The notes below the pieces were generated by a model. The model made no database searches, had not been told where the DNA came from, and worked only from the letters and a program-made list of their open reading frames with translations. Position numbers and translations under genes: made by a program. Of a DNA stretch of 64,000 nt, positions 33,492 to 41,651 are shown in pieces. The number at the start of each line of letters is the position of its first letter. Within the stretch, counting starts at the first letter, position 1. The stretch comes from Streptomyces uncialis (GTDB lineage: Bacteria > Actinomycetota > Actinomycetes > Streptomycetales > Streptomycetaceae): NCBI RefSeq assembly GCF_001905345.1, contig NZ_LFBV01000001.1, forward strand, positions 150,043-214,042. Direction: 5' to 3'.

Positions 33492-33508
33492 AAGTTGCCT
33501 AGTAGGAA
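33492..33508 (+). promoter_or_regulatory. Motif site C
   Basis: AAGTTGCCTAGTAGGAA lies 78 bp after site B and directly before the helicase start region; its AGTAGGAAG end also serves as a ribosome-site-like sequence before ATG 33,513. No clear -10 follows at 17 bp (TCATCT). Confidence 0.6.
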
Positions 33509-33546
33509 GACGATGGGTCATCTACTCCCTTGCGCAGTCCATACGT

Positions 33547-33981
33547 ATGAAGGGGTCGGCGGGGGAGCCCATTCAGCACCCCTTCCGCGGACTTTCCAAG
33601 CTGGAGGTCGAGTTCCGGCGAGGCGAACTGTCCATCGTGGCGGCGGCGGCCGGCACGGGCAAGAGTCTGCTGGCGTCCAACCTGGCCGTCCGGTCCAACG
33701 TCCCCACGCTCTACTGGAGCGCTGACAGCAACGCGGCGACCCAGCTCACCAGGGCGACCGCGATTCTCACGGGTGGCGACATCCGGGACATCAAGCGCGC
33801 GCTCCGGGAGGACGCGTTCACTCCGTACGAGGACGCGGTGGCCCAGCGCTGGTGGCTGCGCTTCAACTACAACGCCAGGCCCTCCGCAGCCGACATGGAA
33901 CGCGACCTGGAGGCGTACTTACCGCGAAGTCTTCGGCATGTACCCGCACTTGGCCGTTGCGGACAACCTTTCGGATCTTGA
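33547..33981 (+). CDS. DnaB/RepA-like ATPase, 5' part (frameshifted)
   Basis: This frame holds the Walker A half: EPIQHPFRGLSKLEVEFRRG, VAAAAGTGKSLLASNLA and PTLYWSADS. The family sequence runs to MERDLEAY and then leaves frame at TACTTAC (33,916-33,922), where one extra T shifts reading. The ATG at 33,547 has no ribosome site. A better-placed ATG at 33,513 after AGGAAG would need removal of one G (ATGGGTC) to enter this frame. Either the gene is damaged twice or the assembly carries indels. Confidence 0.65.
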   Translation: MKGSAGEPIQHPFRGLSKLEVEFRRGELSIVAAAAGTGKSLLASNLAVRSNVPTLYWSADSNAATQLTRATAILTGGDIRDIKRALREDAFTPYEDAVAQRWWLRFNYNARPSAADMERDLEAYLPRSLRHVPALGRCGQPFGS

Positions 33982-34342
33982 CGGCGGAAACGTGCGGGAT
34001 GCCGAGTCCTACACCTTCGGGCTCGAAGGGATGCTCTCCTATCTCAACGAGATGGCTAGGGAGACCGGGGCGCACGTCATGGCCATGCATCACGTGGTGG
34101 GGGAGTACGCGGATGGTCTCAAGCCGATCCCGCAGTCCGGCCTCAAGGGCAAGGTGTCACGGGTCCCCTCCCTCGTACTGACGATCCACAAGGAGATTGA
34201 CGGCATGGACTCACGCATCCTGAACATCAGCCCCGTGAAGAACCGGGAAGGCTTCGAGGACTCCTCGGGCGAGACCTTCGCTTCGTTCGACTTCGATACG
34301 CGAACCATGCGGATCAGCGACGTGCAGGAAACTTTCATGTAG
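33919..34342 (+). CDS. DnaB/RepA-like ATPase, 3' part (frameshifted)
   Basis: After the shift the family sequence resumes: YREVFGMYPHLAVADNLSDL (Walker B), EMARETGAHVMAMHHVVGE with the sensor His, and LVLTIHKEIDG to the end. It has no own start. The protein would be the replicative helicase or a RepA-like loader of the phage, and as sequenced is split into two pieces. Intact versions would be about 275 residues. Confidence 0.65.
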
Positions 34343-34359
34343 TAATTTCCGTGTCCCGG

Positions 34360-34391
34360 AAGTTGCTTAGTAGTAATTATTCATCTAGACT
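34360..34391 (+). promoter_or_regulatory. Motif site D with promoter
   Basis: AAGTTGCTTAGTAGTAA (34,360-34,376). TTGCTT at 34,363 is followed 17 bp later by TAGACT (34,386-34,391). The element lies in the gap between the helicase and the next gene and repeats the promoter geometry of site B. Confidence 0.65.
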
Positions 34392-34411
34392 GGAACCAGA
34401 AGGGCAAGGCA

Positions 34412-34756
34412 ATGGGGCGGGACGGTAGTGGCTGCAGAGTAAATGTGGCCTTCCGGATGGATGCCGAGGAGCGGTTTCCTCAACTTCGCCAGTGTGCAGA
34501 GGAGTTGGGCGGGCCACTGGATCTCGCCCTGGTGGTCGAGGTGACGAGAGGGCGCGGGATTCCCCTTCGCCGCATCGCCCAGGACATCAGCAGCCAGGCG
34601 AAAGGCGTGCGTGTGGCCGTGGTCGCGGCGCCACTGCGCGGGGGCCAGCAGGTGACGGTTCTCTCGACTGACCGGCTCCGGGCTCTGGCCGAGAAGTGCA
34701 GCGACATGAAGGACATGGCGCGTCTTGAGTCTGCGGTCCGGAAGGCCGGGCGGTGA
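34412..34756 (+). CDS. Small early phage protein (114 aa)
   Basis: ATG 34412 with AGGGCAAGG upstream, 21 bp after the -10 of the site D promoter. Mixed alpha/beta protein (LDLALVVEVTRGRGIPLRRI, GVRVAVVAAPLRGG), basic at the end. No recognised motif. Overlaps the start of the endonuclease VII gene. Confidence 0.6.
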   Translation: MGRDGSGCRVNVAFRMDAEERFPQLRQCAEELGGPLDLALVVEVTRGRGIPLRRIAQDISSQAKGVRVAVVAAPLRGGQQVTVLSTDRLRALAEKCSDMKDMARLESAVRKAGR

Positions 34757-35181
34757 CCGAGCCTCGCAAGGGCTACCGGAGTTGCACGCGATGCGGGAAG
34801 ACCCGCCAGGAGCGCTTCTACACCCCGCGTGGCCGAGTCTGCTCGACCTGCCGCACGGCGGCGAGAAGGGCCTCTTCCCGCAATGCGCGACTTGTCGCGA
34901 CGTACGGGATCTCATCGGAGGACTACGCGGTGATCTTCGCTCACCAGGGCGGCCGTTGTGCCATCTGCCGGGAGACCCGCAGCAGGAATTTGGCCGTGGA
35001 CCATTGCCACCGGACGGAGGCCATACGCGGCCTGCTGTGTCAGCGGTGCAACGGGCACCTCCTCGCCCGGGGGGCGCGGGACCGGCCGGAAGTACTCCGA
35101 CGAGCCGCGGAGTACCTGGAGAACTACCCGGCCTGGGAAGTCCTGGGCCCTCGATACACGTACGGCAAGGATGCGAAGTGA
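34753..35181 (+). CDS. Recombination endonuclease VII-like protein
   Basis: 142 residues from GTG 34753. CTRCGKTRQERFY and CSTC form a first zinc pair. The endonuclease VII core is YAVIFAHQGGRCAICRE, LAVDHCHRT (catalytic His region) and IRGLLCQRCNGHL, with a second CxxC pair. T4 endonuclease VII resolves branched DNA before packaging, so the phage protein probably trims junctions and aids packaging or recombination. Confidence 0.88.
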   Translation: MTEPRKGYRSCTRCGKTRQERFYTPRGRVCSTCRTAARRASSRNARLVATYGISSEDYAVIFAHQGGRCAICRETRSRNLAVDHCHRTEAIRGLLCQRCNGHLLARGARDRPEVLRRAAEYLENYPAWEVLGPRYTYGKDAK

Positions 35182-35327
35182 GTGAGCACGAGACGCGCAC
35201 GGTGGTCTCCAGCGCCCGTGAGTGGCGCGGCAACAACAAGCTCTGGATCGACTCCTACCGGAAGTACAACTTCCCCGTGACGGTTCGGAAGGTCGGAGAT
35301 GGCTGTCCAGAAGCCCCCAATCGCTGA
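35178..35327 (+). CDS. Putative 49-aa early protein
   Basis: GTG 35178 overlaps the endonuclease stop (GTGA) and the frame runs to 35,327, across the primase start. The sequence (AREWRGNNKLWIDSYRKYNF) is protein-like, aromatic and basic rather than a repetitive shadow. Not recognised. Confidence 0.5.
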   Translation: MSEHETRTVVSSAREWRGNNKLWIDSYRKYNFPVTVRKVGDGCPEAPNR

Positions 35328-35688
35328 CCTCTTCCAGCACTTCTACCCCGAGGTGCGTATCCCCGAGACCGGGCAGTGGCGAAGGATCTGCTGCCCGGTC
35401 CACCGGGAGAGCAATCCCAGCGCGAGTCTCAACGTCGTCCTCAACCGCTGGCGTTGCTTCGCCTGCGATCTGTCGGAGGACTCGTACGCCCTGATCATGA
35501 GAGAGAGATCGATTGGCTTCCGGGAAGCCCATGAATGGGCCGATGCCCGATTCGGTACCAGCAGCCAGGGAGTACTTCAACCAGTACGCGAACAGTCCGG
35601 CTCAGGCGTACATGGAGGCACGCGGGCTGGGCGCAACGGCCACCCAGTTCGGGATCGGCTACGTCGGTTCGGCGAGAACCGGGCATGA
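35299..35688 (+). CDS. DNA primase, zinc-finger part
   Basis: ATG 35299 follows GGAAGGTCGGAG. IADLFQHFYPEVRIP, CCPVHRESNPSASLN and WRCFACDLSEDSYALIM form the CHC2-type zinc module that reads template DNA. The family-like sequence ends near EWADARFGTSSQ; after that the frame yields Arg/Gly-rich residues that are probably the wrong frame of the downstream TOPRIM part. Removing one G from CAGGGAG (about 35,564) would fuse both halves. Split primases are also known in L5-type phages. Confidence 0.72.
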   Translation: MAVQKPPIADLFQHFYPEVRIPETGQWRRICCPVHRESNPSASLNVVLNRWRCFACDLSEDSYALIMRERSIGFREAHEWADARFGTSSQGVLQPVREQSGSGVHGGTRAGRNGHPVRDRLRRFGENRA

Positions 35689-36217
35689 ACGGCTTGCGGG
35701 GATGCTGTCCATCCCCTACTTCCGCCCCGCTGGCGGCGACTTCGCCGTGGCGACCATCCGCTTTCGCTGCATCGCTGACCGGTGTGTGAAGGACGCGGAC
35801 GGCAACTACTTGGCCCCGAACGCCAAGGAGAACCACGTGGGGCACGGAAAATACAGGAGCCTCCCGGGCGACGGTCCCCGCCTCTACAACACAGCGGCCC
35901 TCATCCGGTCCACCCCGTACATCGCCCTCAGCGAGGGCGAGTTCGACACCCAGGCGTCCGAACTGGCCGAGGTGCCCTGTGCAGGCCGGCAGGGGACATC
36001 CGCCTGGAAGGACCACTTCGAACCGCCCTTCGCCGGTTATGAAGTCGTCTTCATCATCGCTGACGACGACGAAGCCGGGCTCGCCTCCGCCGATCGCCTC
36101 GCCGCAACGATGAGGAACGGGAAACCGATCATCCTCGGCGGCGGCCACGACATTAATTCATTCGTCCATACCCATGGCGCAGAGGCGTACAGGAAGAAGC
36201 TGGGACTGTGCAACTGA
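35546..36217 (+). CDS. DNA primase, TOPRIM part
   Basis: The catalytic half, in the +1 frame: REYFNQYANSPAQAYMEARGL, LSIPYFRPAGG, IALSEGEFDTQAS (TOPRIM Glu) and VFIIADDDEAGLASADRLA (DxD). It could start at ATG 35546 inside the first part or arise by fusion through a +1 shift. It makes primers at the phage fork with the DnaB-like ATPase. Its stop overlaps the GTG of the next gene. Confidence 0.75.
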   Translation, partial: PDSVPAAREYFNQYANSPAQAYMEARGLGATATQFGIGYVGSARTGHERLAGMLSIPYFRPAGGDFAVATIRFRCIADRCVKDADGNYLAPNAKENHVGHGKYRSLPGDGPRLYNTAALIRSTPYIALSEGEFDTQASELAEVPCAGRQGTSAWKDHFEPPFAGYEVVFIIADDDEAGLASADRLAATMRNGKPIILGGGHDINSFVHTHGAEAYRKKLGLCN

Positions 36218-36666
36218 AGTTCTCGGTAGGAGACCGAGTGGTCGTAGCAGAGGCTGACGGCCACGAGCACCAGGCCGTGAGCAACGCCCTCCTGCGAGGG
36301 CGACGCGGCCAGGTCACCGCCACCAACCAGGGGTTCCCGTTCCCCTACACGGTCTCCTTCGTAGACGGAGACCCCTTCAGCTTCGCCGAACACGAACTGG
36401 AACTGGACCCCGCAGGGAGCCTTCCGTCTTCTGACGCTGCAAAAGTTGCTGAGACGGAAGCTGTGTCGCCCGCGCACTACACCAGTCACCCGAGCGGGAT
36501 CGAGTGCATCGAGGTGACTCGGCACATGAACTTCCCACTCGGAAACGCCATCAAGTACATCTGGCGCGCTGGCCTGAAGGACACCAACCCCGTCCCTGAC
36601 CTGGAAAAGGCCAGACGGTACATCGAGATCCAGATCGAGATCGAGCGAACCCGGGAGACCAAGTGA
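36208..36666 (+). CDS. DUF3310 protein with N-terminal beta domain
   Basis: 152 residues. The first 70 form a small beta-rich domain (FSVGDRVVVAEADGHEH, GQVTATNQGFPFPYTVSF), SH3/KOW-like. The C-terminal 60 match DUF3310: PAHYTSHPSGIECIEV, MNFPLGNAIKYIWRAGLKD, DLEKARRYIE. DUF3310 modules accompany phage nucleotide metabolism genes. Motif site E is encoded in the linker between both domains. Confidence 0.78.
   Translation: MQLKFSVGDRVVVAEADGHEHQAVSNALLRGRRGQVTATNQGFPFPYTVSFVDGDPFSFAEHELELDPAGSLPSSDAAKVAETEAVSPAHYTSHPSGIECIEVTRHMNFPLGNAIKYIWRAGLKDTNPVPDLEKARRYIEIQIEIERTRETK
36443..36459 (+). promoter_or_regulatory. Motif site E inside DUF3310 gene
   Basis: AAGTTGCTGAGACGGAA lies within a coding region, at the linker between two domains (residues near KVAETEAV). 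It is the only copy fully inside a gene and lacks a -10, which favours a binding-site role such as transcription blocking over a promoter role. Confidence 0.5.
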
Positions 36667-36884
36667 GCAGCACGTTCAACGCGTCCGTCATCTTCGACAA
36701 CGGCCAGGTCATCCCCGAGGAGATCGGCTACAGCTTCAGCGCTGACGCCACCCTCAAGGAGGTGTCTCAGGCCCTCTACGAGCAGGTCGGCGACTTCGGT
36801 CTCTACGACGACACCGTCCCCGGCGAGACTCGCTACATCCCCCTCCACCGGATCTACAGCATCACCATCGAGGAGGCTGAGTGA
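36663..36884 (+). CDS. Small early protein (73 aa)
   Basis: GTG overlaps the DUF3310 stop. Acidic alpha/beta protein with VIFDNGQVIPEEIGYSFSA and a final ITIEEAE. Coupled by GTGA overlap to the metallophosphoesterase. Function unknown. Confidence 0.62.
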   Translation: MSSTFNASVIFDNGQVIPEEIGYSFSADATLKEVSQALYEQVGDFGLYDDTVPGETRYIPLHRIYSITIEEAE

Positions 36885-37693
36885 AGCGGATCGTGGTCAT
36901 CAGCGACACCCAGATCCCGTACGAGGACAAGCGGGCGCTGCGTAATGTCATCGGCTTCATCGGGGACTACCAGCCGGACGAGGTCGTTCAGATTGGCGAC
37001 CTGATGGACTACCCGGCTCCGTCCCGCTGGACGGCCGGCACCCGTTACGAGTTCGCGGGTGGAGTGCACCGGGACTCGGAGTACGCGAAGCGGAACTTCA
37101 TGGAGCCGCTGCGCGCCGCGTTCGACGGCCCCGTGAGGGTGCTCAAGGGCAACCATGACGAGCGGCCCGAGAAGTACTTGGAGAAGAACGCGCCCGCCCT
37201 GGCCGCAGACGATGTCCACTACCGCTTCGAGCAGCTTCTTGACTTCGACGGTTTCGGAGTCGAGCTGGTGGCGCCCTACTACCCGATCGCTCCGGGGTGG
37301 GTCGCCATTCACGGTCACGAGTCCAAGGGGCTGAACCAGATCGCTGGCCGCACCGCGGCCTCCAAGGCCAAGAAGGCGGGAGTGTCCGTCGTCATGGGCC
37401 ACACCCACCGGCTCGCGATCTCCCCGGAGTCGACCGGTTACGGCGGCAAGCTCAGGACGCTGTACGGCTTCGAGGTCGGACACCTCATGGACGTACGCAA
37501 GGCGACCTACCTGAAGAACGGGCCCGCCAACTGGCAGCGCGGCTTCGGCCTGATCTACGCGGGCAAGTACGGGGCCACCCCCCACGCGATCCCCGTCGAG
37601 GACGACGGCTCGTTTGTGGTCGAGGGCGAGCGCTACGGCCGGATCTCCCGGACCACGGGAGGGCGCTTCGCCCCGAAGGGCAAGGCAGCGTGA
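36881..37693 (+). CDS. Calcineurin-like metallophosphoesterase
   Basis: 270 residues with the full motif set: VVISDTQIP (D-x-Q/H), VVQIGDLMDY, LKGNHDERPEKYL, AIHGHESK and VVMGHTHRL, which bind two metal ions. Such phage enzymes act as nucleotidases, RNA ligase-linked phosphatases or DNA 3'-end processors; the substrate cannot be told here. The start overlaps the upstream stop and its end overlaps the sigma-like gene. Confidence 0.88.
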   Translation: MKRIVVISDTQIPYEDKRALRNVIGFIGDYQPDEVVQIGDLMDYPAPSRWTAGTRYEFAGGVHRDSEYAKRNFMEPLRAAFDGPVRVLKGNHDERPEKYLEKNAPALAADDVHYRFEQLLDFDGFGVELVAPYYPIAPGWVAIHGHESKGLNQIAGRTAASKAKKAGVSVVMGHTHRLAISPESTGYGGKLRTLYGFEVGHLMDVRKATYLKNGPANWQRGFGLIYAGKYGATPHAIPVEDDGSFVVEGERYGRISRTTGGRFAPKGKAA

Positions 37694-38247
37694 ACGAGCC
37701 CGTAGTCCTGGACTGGGGGTACCTGGCCGACCTGGCGGACAAGGTCGCCCGTTCGATCGCGGCGAGCTGGGCCATCGTGGAGAAGGACGATGTGAAGCAG
37801 GAGATCCTTCTGCACGCCTACGAGTGCCGGCCAGCGATCGAGGCGAACTACGCCAACGAGGACTTCCTCTGGAAGATATTCAAGAAGGCCGGAGTGCAGT
37901 ACGCGTCCCGCGAGCGTGACTACAGGGACCTCATGGACGACCAGTACTACTACACCCCCGACGAAGCCAAAGCCGCCGTCAAGACTTTCCTCTACACCGA
38001 CGAGGAGCTGGGGAAGCTCCTGGGCAGGCGGGACGACCTGCTGCGGTGCAGGGTCAGTGACGGGCTGATGTCGGCCCGGATGGATGCCCAGGCCGCGATG
38101 CCGCGCCTCAACCAGCGCCAACAGCAGCTCCTGCTGCGCCGCTACCTCTACGGCCTGCCCATCGAGACAGGCGCGGACGAGGTGGCCCTGTCCCGCGCTG
38201 TCGTCGCACTGGCCCGGCAGATGAACCGGGTTCTCCGCACCAAGTAA
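37690..38247 (+). CDS. Sigma factor-like phage protein
   Basis: 185 residues from GTG 37690. The N-terminal helix pair (IAASWAIVEKDDVKQEILLHAYE) has the spacing of sigma-70 region 2. The end (MPRLNQRQQQLLLRRYLYG, then a short helix-turn-helix-like segment, then ALARQMNRVL) resembles region 4. It may redirect host RNA polymerase or bind DNA. Sequence conservation is weak, so this is a structural-pattern call. Confidence 0.55.
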   Translation: MNEPVVLDWGYLADLADKVARSIAASWAIVEKDDVKQEILLHAYECRPAIEANYANEDFLWKIFKKAGVQYASRERDYRDLMDDQYYYTPDEAKAAVKTFLYTDEELGKLLGRRDDLLRCRVSDGLMSARMDAQAAMPRLNQRQQQLLLRRYLYGLPIETGADEVALSRAVVALARQMNRVLRTK

Positions 38248-38262
38248 CCGAAGGAAACGTAC

Positions 38263-40305
38263 TTGCCTGACTTCAACACCGAGACCGCCGAGACGGTCTT
38301 CCGCCGCACCTACTCCCGGACCAAGCCGGACGGTACCCAGGAGGAGTGGCCCGAGACGGTTCGCCGGGTCGTGGACGGCAACCTCGCTCTGGTCCCTGAG
38401 CGCTACATCGAGAACGGCGAGCGCCAGGCCCTGATCGATCTCATCGGCACCTTCGCGATGCTCCCCGCAGGCCGCCACCTCAAGAGCAGCGGAGTCAACC
38501 CGTTCGCCCTGAACAACTGCTGGGCCGCAGGCTGGAACGCGGAAGACCCCGGCGAGCACTTCACCTTCACTCTGCTCAGGCTCGCGGAGGGAGGGGGAGT
38601 GGGCGCCAACTACAGCAGCCACTACTTCGAGGACTTCCCCCCGCTCAAGATCCCCGTGGTCGTCCACATCGTGTGCGACCCTGCCCACCAGGATCACGAC
38701 GACCTCAAGGCCGCAGGGCTGCTCTCCCCGGACTACTCGTACGACTGGGCCGGTGCCTACCCGGTTGAGGACAGCCGGGAAGGCTGGGCCGACGCCGTGG
38801 GCGACCTGATCCGCACCGCGCACAACGGAGACACCCGGCACGTCCAGCGCGTGTTCGACGTGTCCCGCATCCGCCCGAAGGGTGCGCCGCTGCGGTCCTT
38901 CGGAGGCACCGCCAGTGGTCCGGCCCCGTTCGCCGAGATGCTGATCAACATCGGCAAGATCCTCGCCGACAAGGTCAGCCTGTCAAGCGTGCTGTCCCCG
39001 GTCTCCTACGTCCCCGGCCGCCTCGATGGCCTGGATGCGATGGAGATGGACCATGAGATCGCCCGCTGCATCGTCAGTGGTGGTGTCCGCCGCTCGGCAC
39101 GGATGAGCATCATGCAGTGGGATGACCCGCTCATCAACGAGTTCATCGACGTGAAGCGGGACGGAGGCCACTGGACGACCAACATCAGTGTCGAGGTGGA
39201 CGACCGGTTCCTTCAGCAGCTCGGCAAGCTCGACGGCTCCGCCTGGCCGGCCCTCATGCGCATCGCCACCGGAATGCTCCGCAACGGCGAGCCTGGGCTA
39301 TGGAACTCGGCTCTCACAGCGGTGGGGGAGGTCGACGGCACCTACACCACCAACCCGTGCGGTGAGGCGACGCTGACACCTTGGGAGCCGTGCAACCTCG
39401 GCTCGATCAACCTGGGCGCCTTCGTCAGCGAGCTGGGCACCGTGGACAGGAAGGGGCTCCACCAGGCTCACAGGTTCATGGCCCGGTACCTGATCCGCGC
39501 CACGTTCGCGGAGGTCGCCGACGAGAAGTCCGAGGTGGCGATCCAGCGATACCGCAGGGTCGGAGTCGGGCACCTCGGGTTCGCGGACTATCTGGCCTTG
39601 CAGGGCATCCTCTACTCGGAGGCCGCTCGTACCGCCACTGTCCGCGAGGATCTGGCAGCCATGGCCGAGGCCGTGGAGAAGGCCGCGGTGCAGTACTCCA
39701 ACGAGCTGCGCATCCCTACTCCGGTCAAGACGAGGGTCGTCGCACCGACCGGCACCATATCCAAGTTGGCCGGCGCATCCGGAGAGGGCATCCACGCCCC
39801 GTTCGCGGACTACTTCATCCGCAGGATTCGCTTCTCGTCCCTGGAGCCGACCGAGATCGAGAAGATCGAGGAGTTCAAGCAGGCCGGTTACCACGTCGAG
39901 CCCTGCGCCTACGCAGCGAACACGATGGTCGTCAGCATCCCGACGAAGGACCCGTTGGTGGACCGCGTTCAGACCCCGTCGGTCGTCCAGCACGCGGGAA
40001 TGCTGACTATCGAGGACATGCTGTCCGTGCAGGCCCTCTACCAGGAGGTATGGGCGGACCAGGCCGTCTCGTACACCGTGAACGTGAGCCCAGAGGCATA
40101 CGAGCCCCTGGACCTGGCGGAAGTCCTCGCGCTGTGGTTGCCCCTGCTGAAGGGAACCACGGTCTTCCCCGAGATGTCCTTCGTCCAGCCACCGTACGAG
40201 CGCATCGCGCGCGAGGAGTACGAGCGGCTGGCGGGTGAGTTGGGGATCGAGACCTCGGACACCTCATACGACGAGGCGTGCGCCTCCGGGGCCTGCCCCG
40301 TGTGA
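38263..40305 (+). CDS. nrdJ: Class II (B12-dependent) ribonucleotide reductase
   Basis: 680 residues from a TTG after GAAGGAAACG. It has LPAGRHLKSSG, NNCWAAGWN (first cysteine), RLAEGGGVGANYS, SGGVRRSARMSIM, NPCGEATLTPWEPCNLGS (active-site Cys and Glu), VAPTGTISKLAGASGEGIHAP (discontinuous) and a C-terminal CASGACP pair that re-reduces the active site. The NrdJ type uses adenosylcobalamin and needs no small subunit. It supplies dNTPs for phage replication together with ThyX and dCMP deaminase. The 15-bp upstream gap leaves no room for a cobalamin riboswitch. Confidence 0.9.
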   Translation: MPDFNTETAETVFRRTYSRTKPDGTQEEWPETVRRVVDGNLALVPERYIENGERQALIDLIGTFAMLPAGRHLKSSGVNPFALNNCWAAGWNAEDPGEHFTFTLLRLAEGGGVGANYSSHYFEDFPPLKIPVVVHIVCDPAHQDHDDLKAAGLLSPDYSYDWAGAYPVEDSREGWADAVGDLIRTAHNGDTRHVQRVFDVSRIRPKGAPLRSFGGTASGPAPFAEMLINIGKILADKVSLSSVLSPVSYVPGRLDGLDAMEMDHEIARCIVSGGVRRSARMSIMQWDDPLINEFIDVKRDGGHWTTNISVEVDDRFLQQLGKLDGSAWPALMRIATGMLRNGEPGLWNSALTAVGEVDGTYTTNPCGEATLTPWEPCNLGSINLGAFVSELGTVDRKGLHQAHRFMARYLIRATFAEVADEKSEVAIQRYRRVGVGHLGFADYLALQGILYSEAARTATVREDLAAMAEAVEKAAVQYSNELRIPTPVKTRVVAPTGTISKLAGASGEGIHAPFADYFIRRIRFSSLEPTEIEKIEEFKQAGYHVEPCAYAANTMVVSIPTKDPLVDRVQTPSVVQHAGMLTIEDMLSVQALYQEVWADQAVSYTVNVSPEAYEPLDLAEVLALWLPLLKGTTVFPEMSFVQPPYERIAREEYERLAGELGIETSDTSYDEACASGACPV

Positions 40306-40363
40306 CGTTCCGCTCTCGCGGAGCCCGGTAATAAACAATCCCCGAACCTGACGAGGAGAAGCC

Positions 40364-40867
40364 ATGAGCTACCCCGATCCCTTCGAAGACAAGTCCCCGT
40401 GGGAGGAGACACCGGACACCCCCTCGGACACCCCCGCCCCCGCCACCCTGCCCCAGGAGAAGCCCATGACTGACGGAAACAAGGTCCGCGTGACGCTCAA
40501 GGGCGGCAGCGGCTACGACGCCCCCTGGGTCACCATCGACGGAACCAGCGTTGCCGATGCCCTCGCCCAGCTCAACAACAAGGACGTGGTGAAGGACCTG
40601 GTGGACGCGGCGGCGAAGGTGGGCCGCTACTTCGCCTCCACCGGCAAGCCCGCAGGCGGAGCGGCCCCGAAGAAGTTCGAGGGCGGGAAGGTCGTCAGCG
40701 CAGGCGACGGCGAACACCAGGGGGACACCACCTGCGTCCACGGCCAGCGCACGTACCGCTCAGGCTCCAACTGGGAGGCGATGTTCTGCCCGGCTCGTGA
40801 GAAGTCTGAGCAGTGCCCCCCGGCCTGGAAGGACAAGAAGTCCGGCCGGTTTGCCGTGAAGGACTGA
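40364..40867 (+). CDS. Phage protein, probable nucleic-acid binding (167 aa)
   Basis: ATG after GAGGAGAAG. A Pro/Asp/Thr-rich N-terminus is followed by a core VRVTLKGGSGYDAPWVTIDGTSV and a C-terminal zinc-like CVHGQRTYRSG...FCPA...CPP. Such composition is common in actinophage proteins next to DNA polymerase, often annotated as ssDNA-binding-related. ATG 40,466 is an internal alternative start. Confidence 0.6.
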   Translation: MSYPDPFEDKSPWEETPDTPSDTPAPATLPQEKPMTDGNKVRVTLKGGSGYDAPWVTIDGTSVADALAQLNNKDVVKDLVDAAAKVGRYFASTGKPAGGAAPKKFEGGKVVSAGDGEHQGDTTCVHGQRTYRSGSNWEAMFCPAREKSEQCPPAWKDKKSGRFAVKD

Positions 40868-40889
40868 CCTGCGCATCCGCATGTCCTAG

Positions 40890-40906
40890 AAGTTGCTCAG
40901 TAGTAA
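40890..40906 (+). promoter_or_regulatory. Motif site F
   Basis: AAGTTGCTCAGTAGTAA in the 85-bp gap before thyX. The flank TGTCCTAG is shared with site A (TGTCCTAA) and site D (TGTCCCGG). The hexamer 17 bp downstream (CGGTCC) is not a -10, so a binding-site role is favoured. Confidence 0.55.
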
Positions 40907-40952
40907 CTCGGGGGCCGGTCCGACCGGCCGGCCCCCGGCTTCGAGGAGACCC

Positions 40953-41651
40953 ATGGAACTCCGGTCCGACATGACCGTGAAGCTGATGAAACACAATGCC
41001 CGAGACGCCGATGTCGCCACGGCGGCCCGCGTCTCCACCATCGGGGCCGAATCAATGGAACCCGGTAAGCCCGTCGAAGGGCTCATCAACTACCTGATGC
41101 GGGACCGCCACGGGAGCCCGTTCGAGCACAACTCGCTCACCTTCTACATCGAGGCCCCCGTGATGGTCGCGCGGGAGTTCATGCGCCACCGGGCTGGCTG
41201 GTCCTACAACGAGGAGTCCGGCCGGTACCGGGAACTCCAGCCCGTCTTCTACACCCCGGACCATTCCCGGCCCCTGGTCCAAGTCGGCAGGCCCGGAGCG
41301 TATCTCTTCGAGCCCGGCTCGCCAGCGCAGCAGAGGCTCGTCACCCGGGAGTTCCGGTCGGCCTACCTCTGGGCGTACGAGCACTACACCCTCATGCTCT
41401 CGCGCGGCATCGCCCGAGAAGTCGCCCGCAGTGTACTGCCGGTCGGCATCTACACCAGCTTCTACGCCACCTGCAACGCCCGCTCGCTGATGCACTTCCT
41501 TTCGCTTCGCACCAGAGACGAGAAATCCGCTTTCCCGTCCTTCCCGCAGCGGGAGATCGAGATGGTGGCTCAAGCTATGGAGAACAAATTCCGGACCCTG
41601 ATGCCGATCACGCACGAAGCGTTCGCCCGGAACGGAAGGGTCGCTCCGTGA
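40953..41651 (+). CDS. thyX: Flavin-dependent thymidylate synthase ThyX
   Basis: 232 residues; ATG after GAGGAG. The ThyX signature is RHRAGWSYNEESGRY, with SPFEHNSLTFYIEAPVMVAREF before it and RSVLPVGIYTSFYATCNARSLMHFL after. ThyX uses FAD, NADPH and methylenetetrahydrofolate to make dTMP. Together with class II ribonucleotide reductase and dCMP deaminase it forms a phage dNTP module. Motif site F precedes it. Confidence 0.93.
   Translation: MELRSDMTVKLMKHNARDADVATAARVSTIGAESMEPGKPVEGLINYLMRDRHGSPFEHNSLTFYIEAPVMVAREFMRHRAGWSYNEESGRYRELQPVFYTPDHSRPLVQVGRPGAYLFEPGSPAQQRLVTREFRSAYLWAYEHYTLMLSRGIAREVARSVLPVGIYTSFYATCNARSLMHFLSLRTRDEKSAFPSFPQREIEMVAQAMENKFRTLMPITHEAFARNGRVAP

Noticed and set aside
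33919..33922. Four-base TTAC insertion in the helicase gene
   Set aside because: One extra T (TACTTAC from TACTAC) explains the shift equally well and gives a natural sequence, so the simpler reading is preferred.
38248..38262. Cobalamin riboswitch before nrdJ
   Set aside because: Only 15 bp separate the sigma-like gene from nrdJ, so no riboswitch fits.
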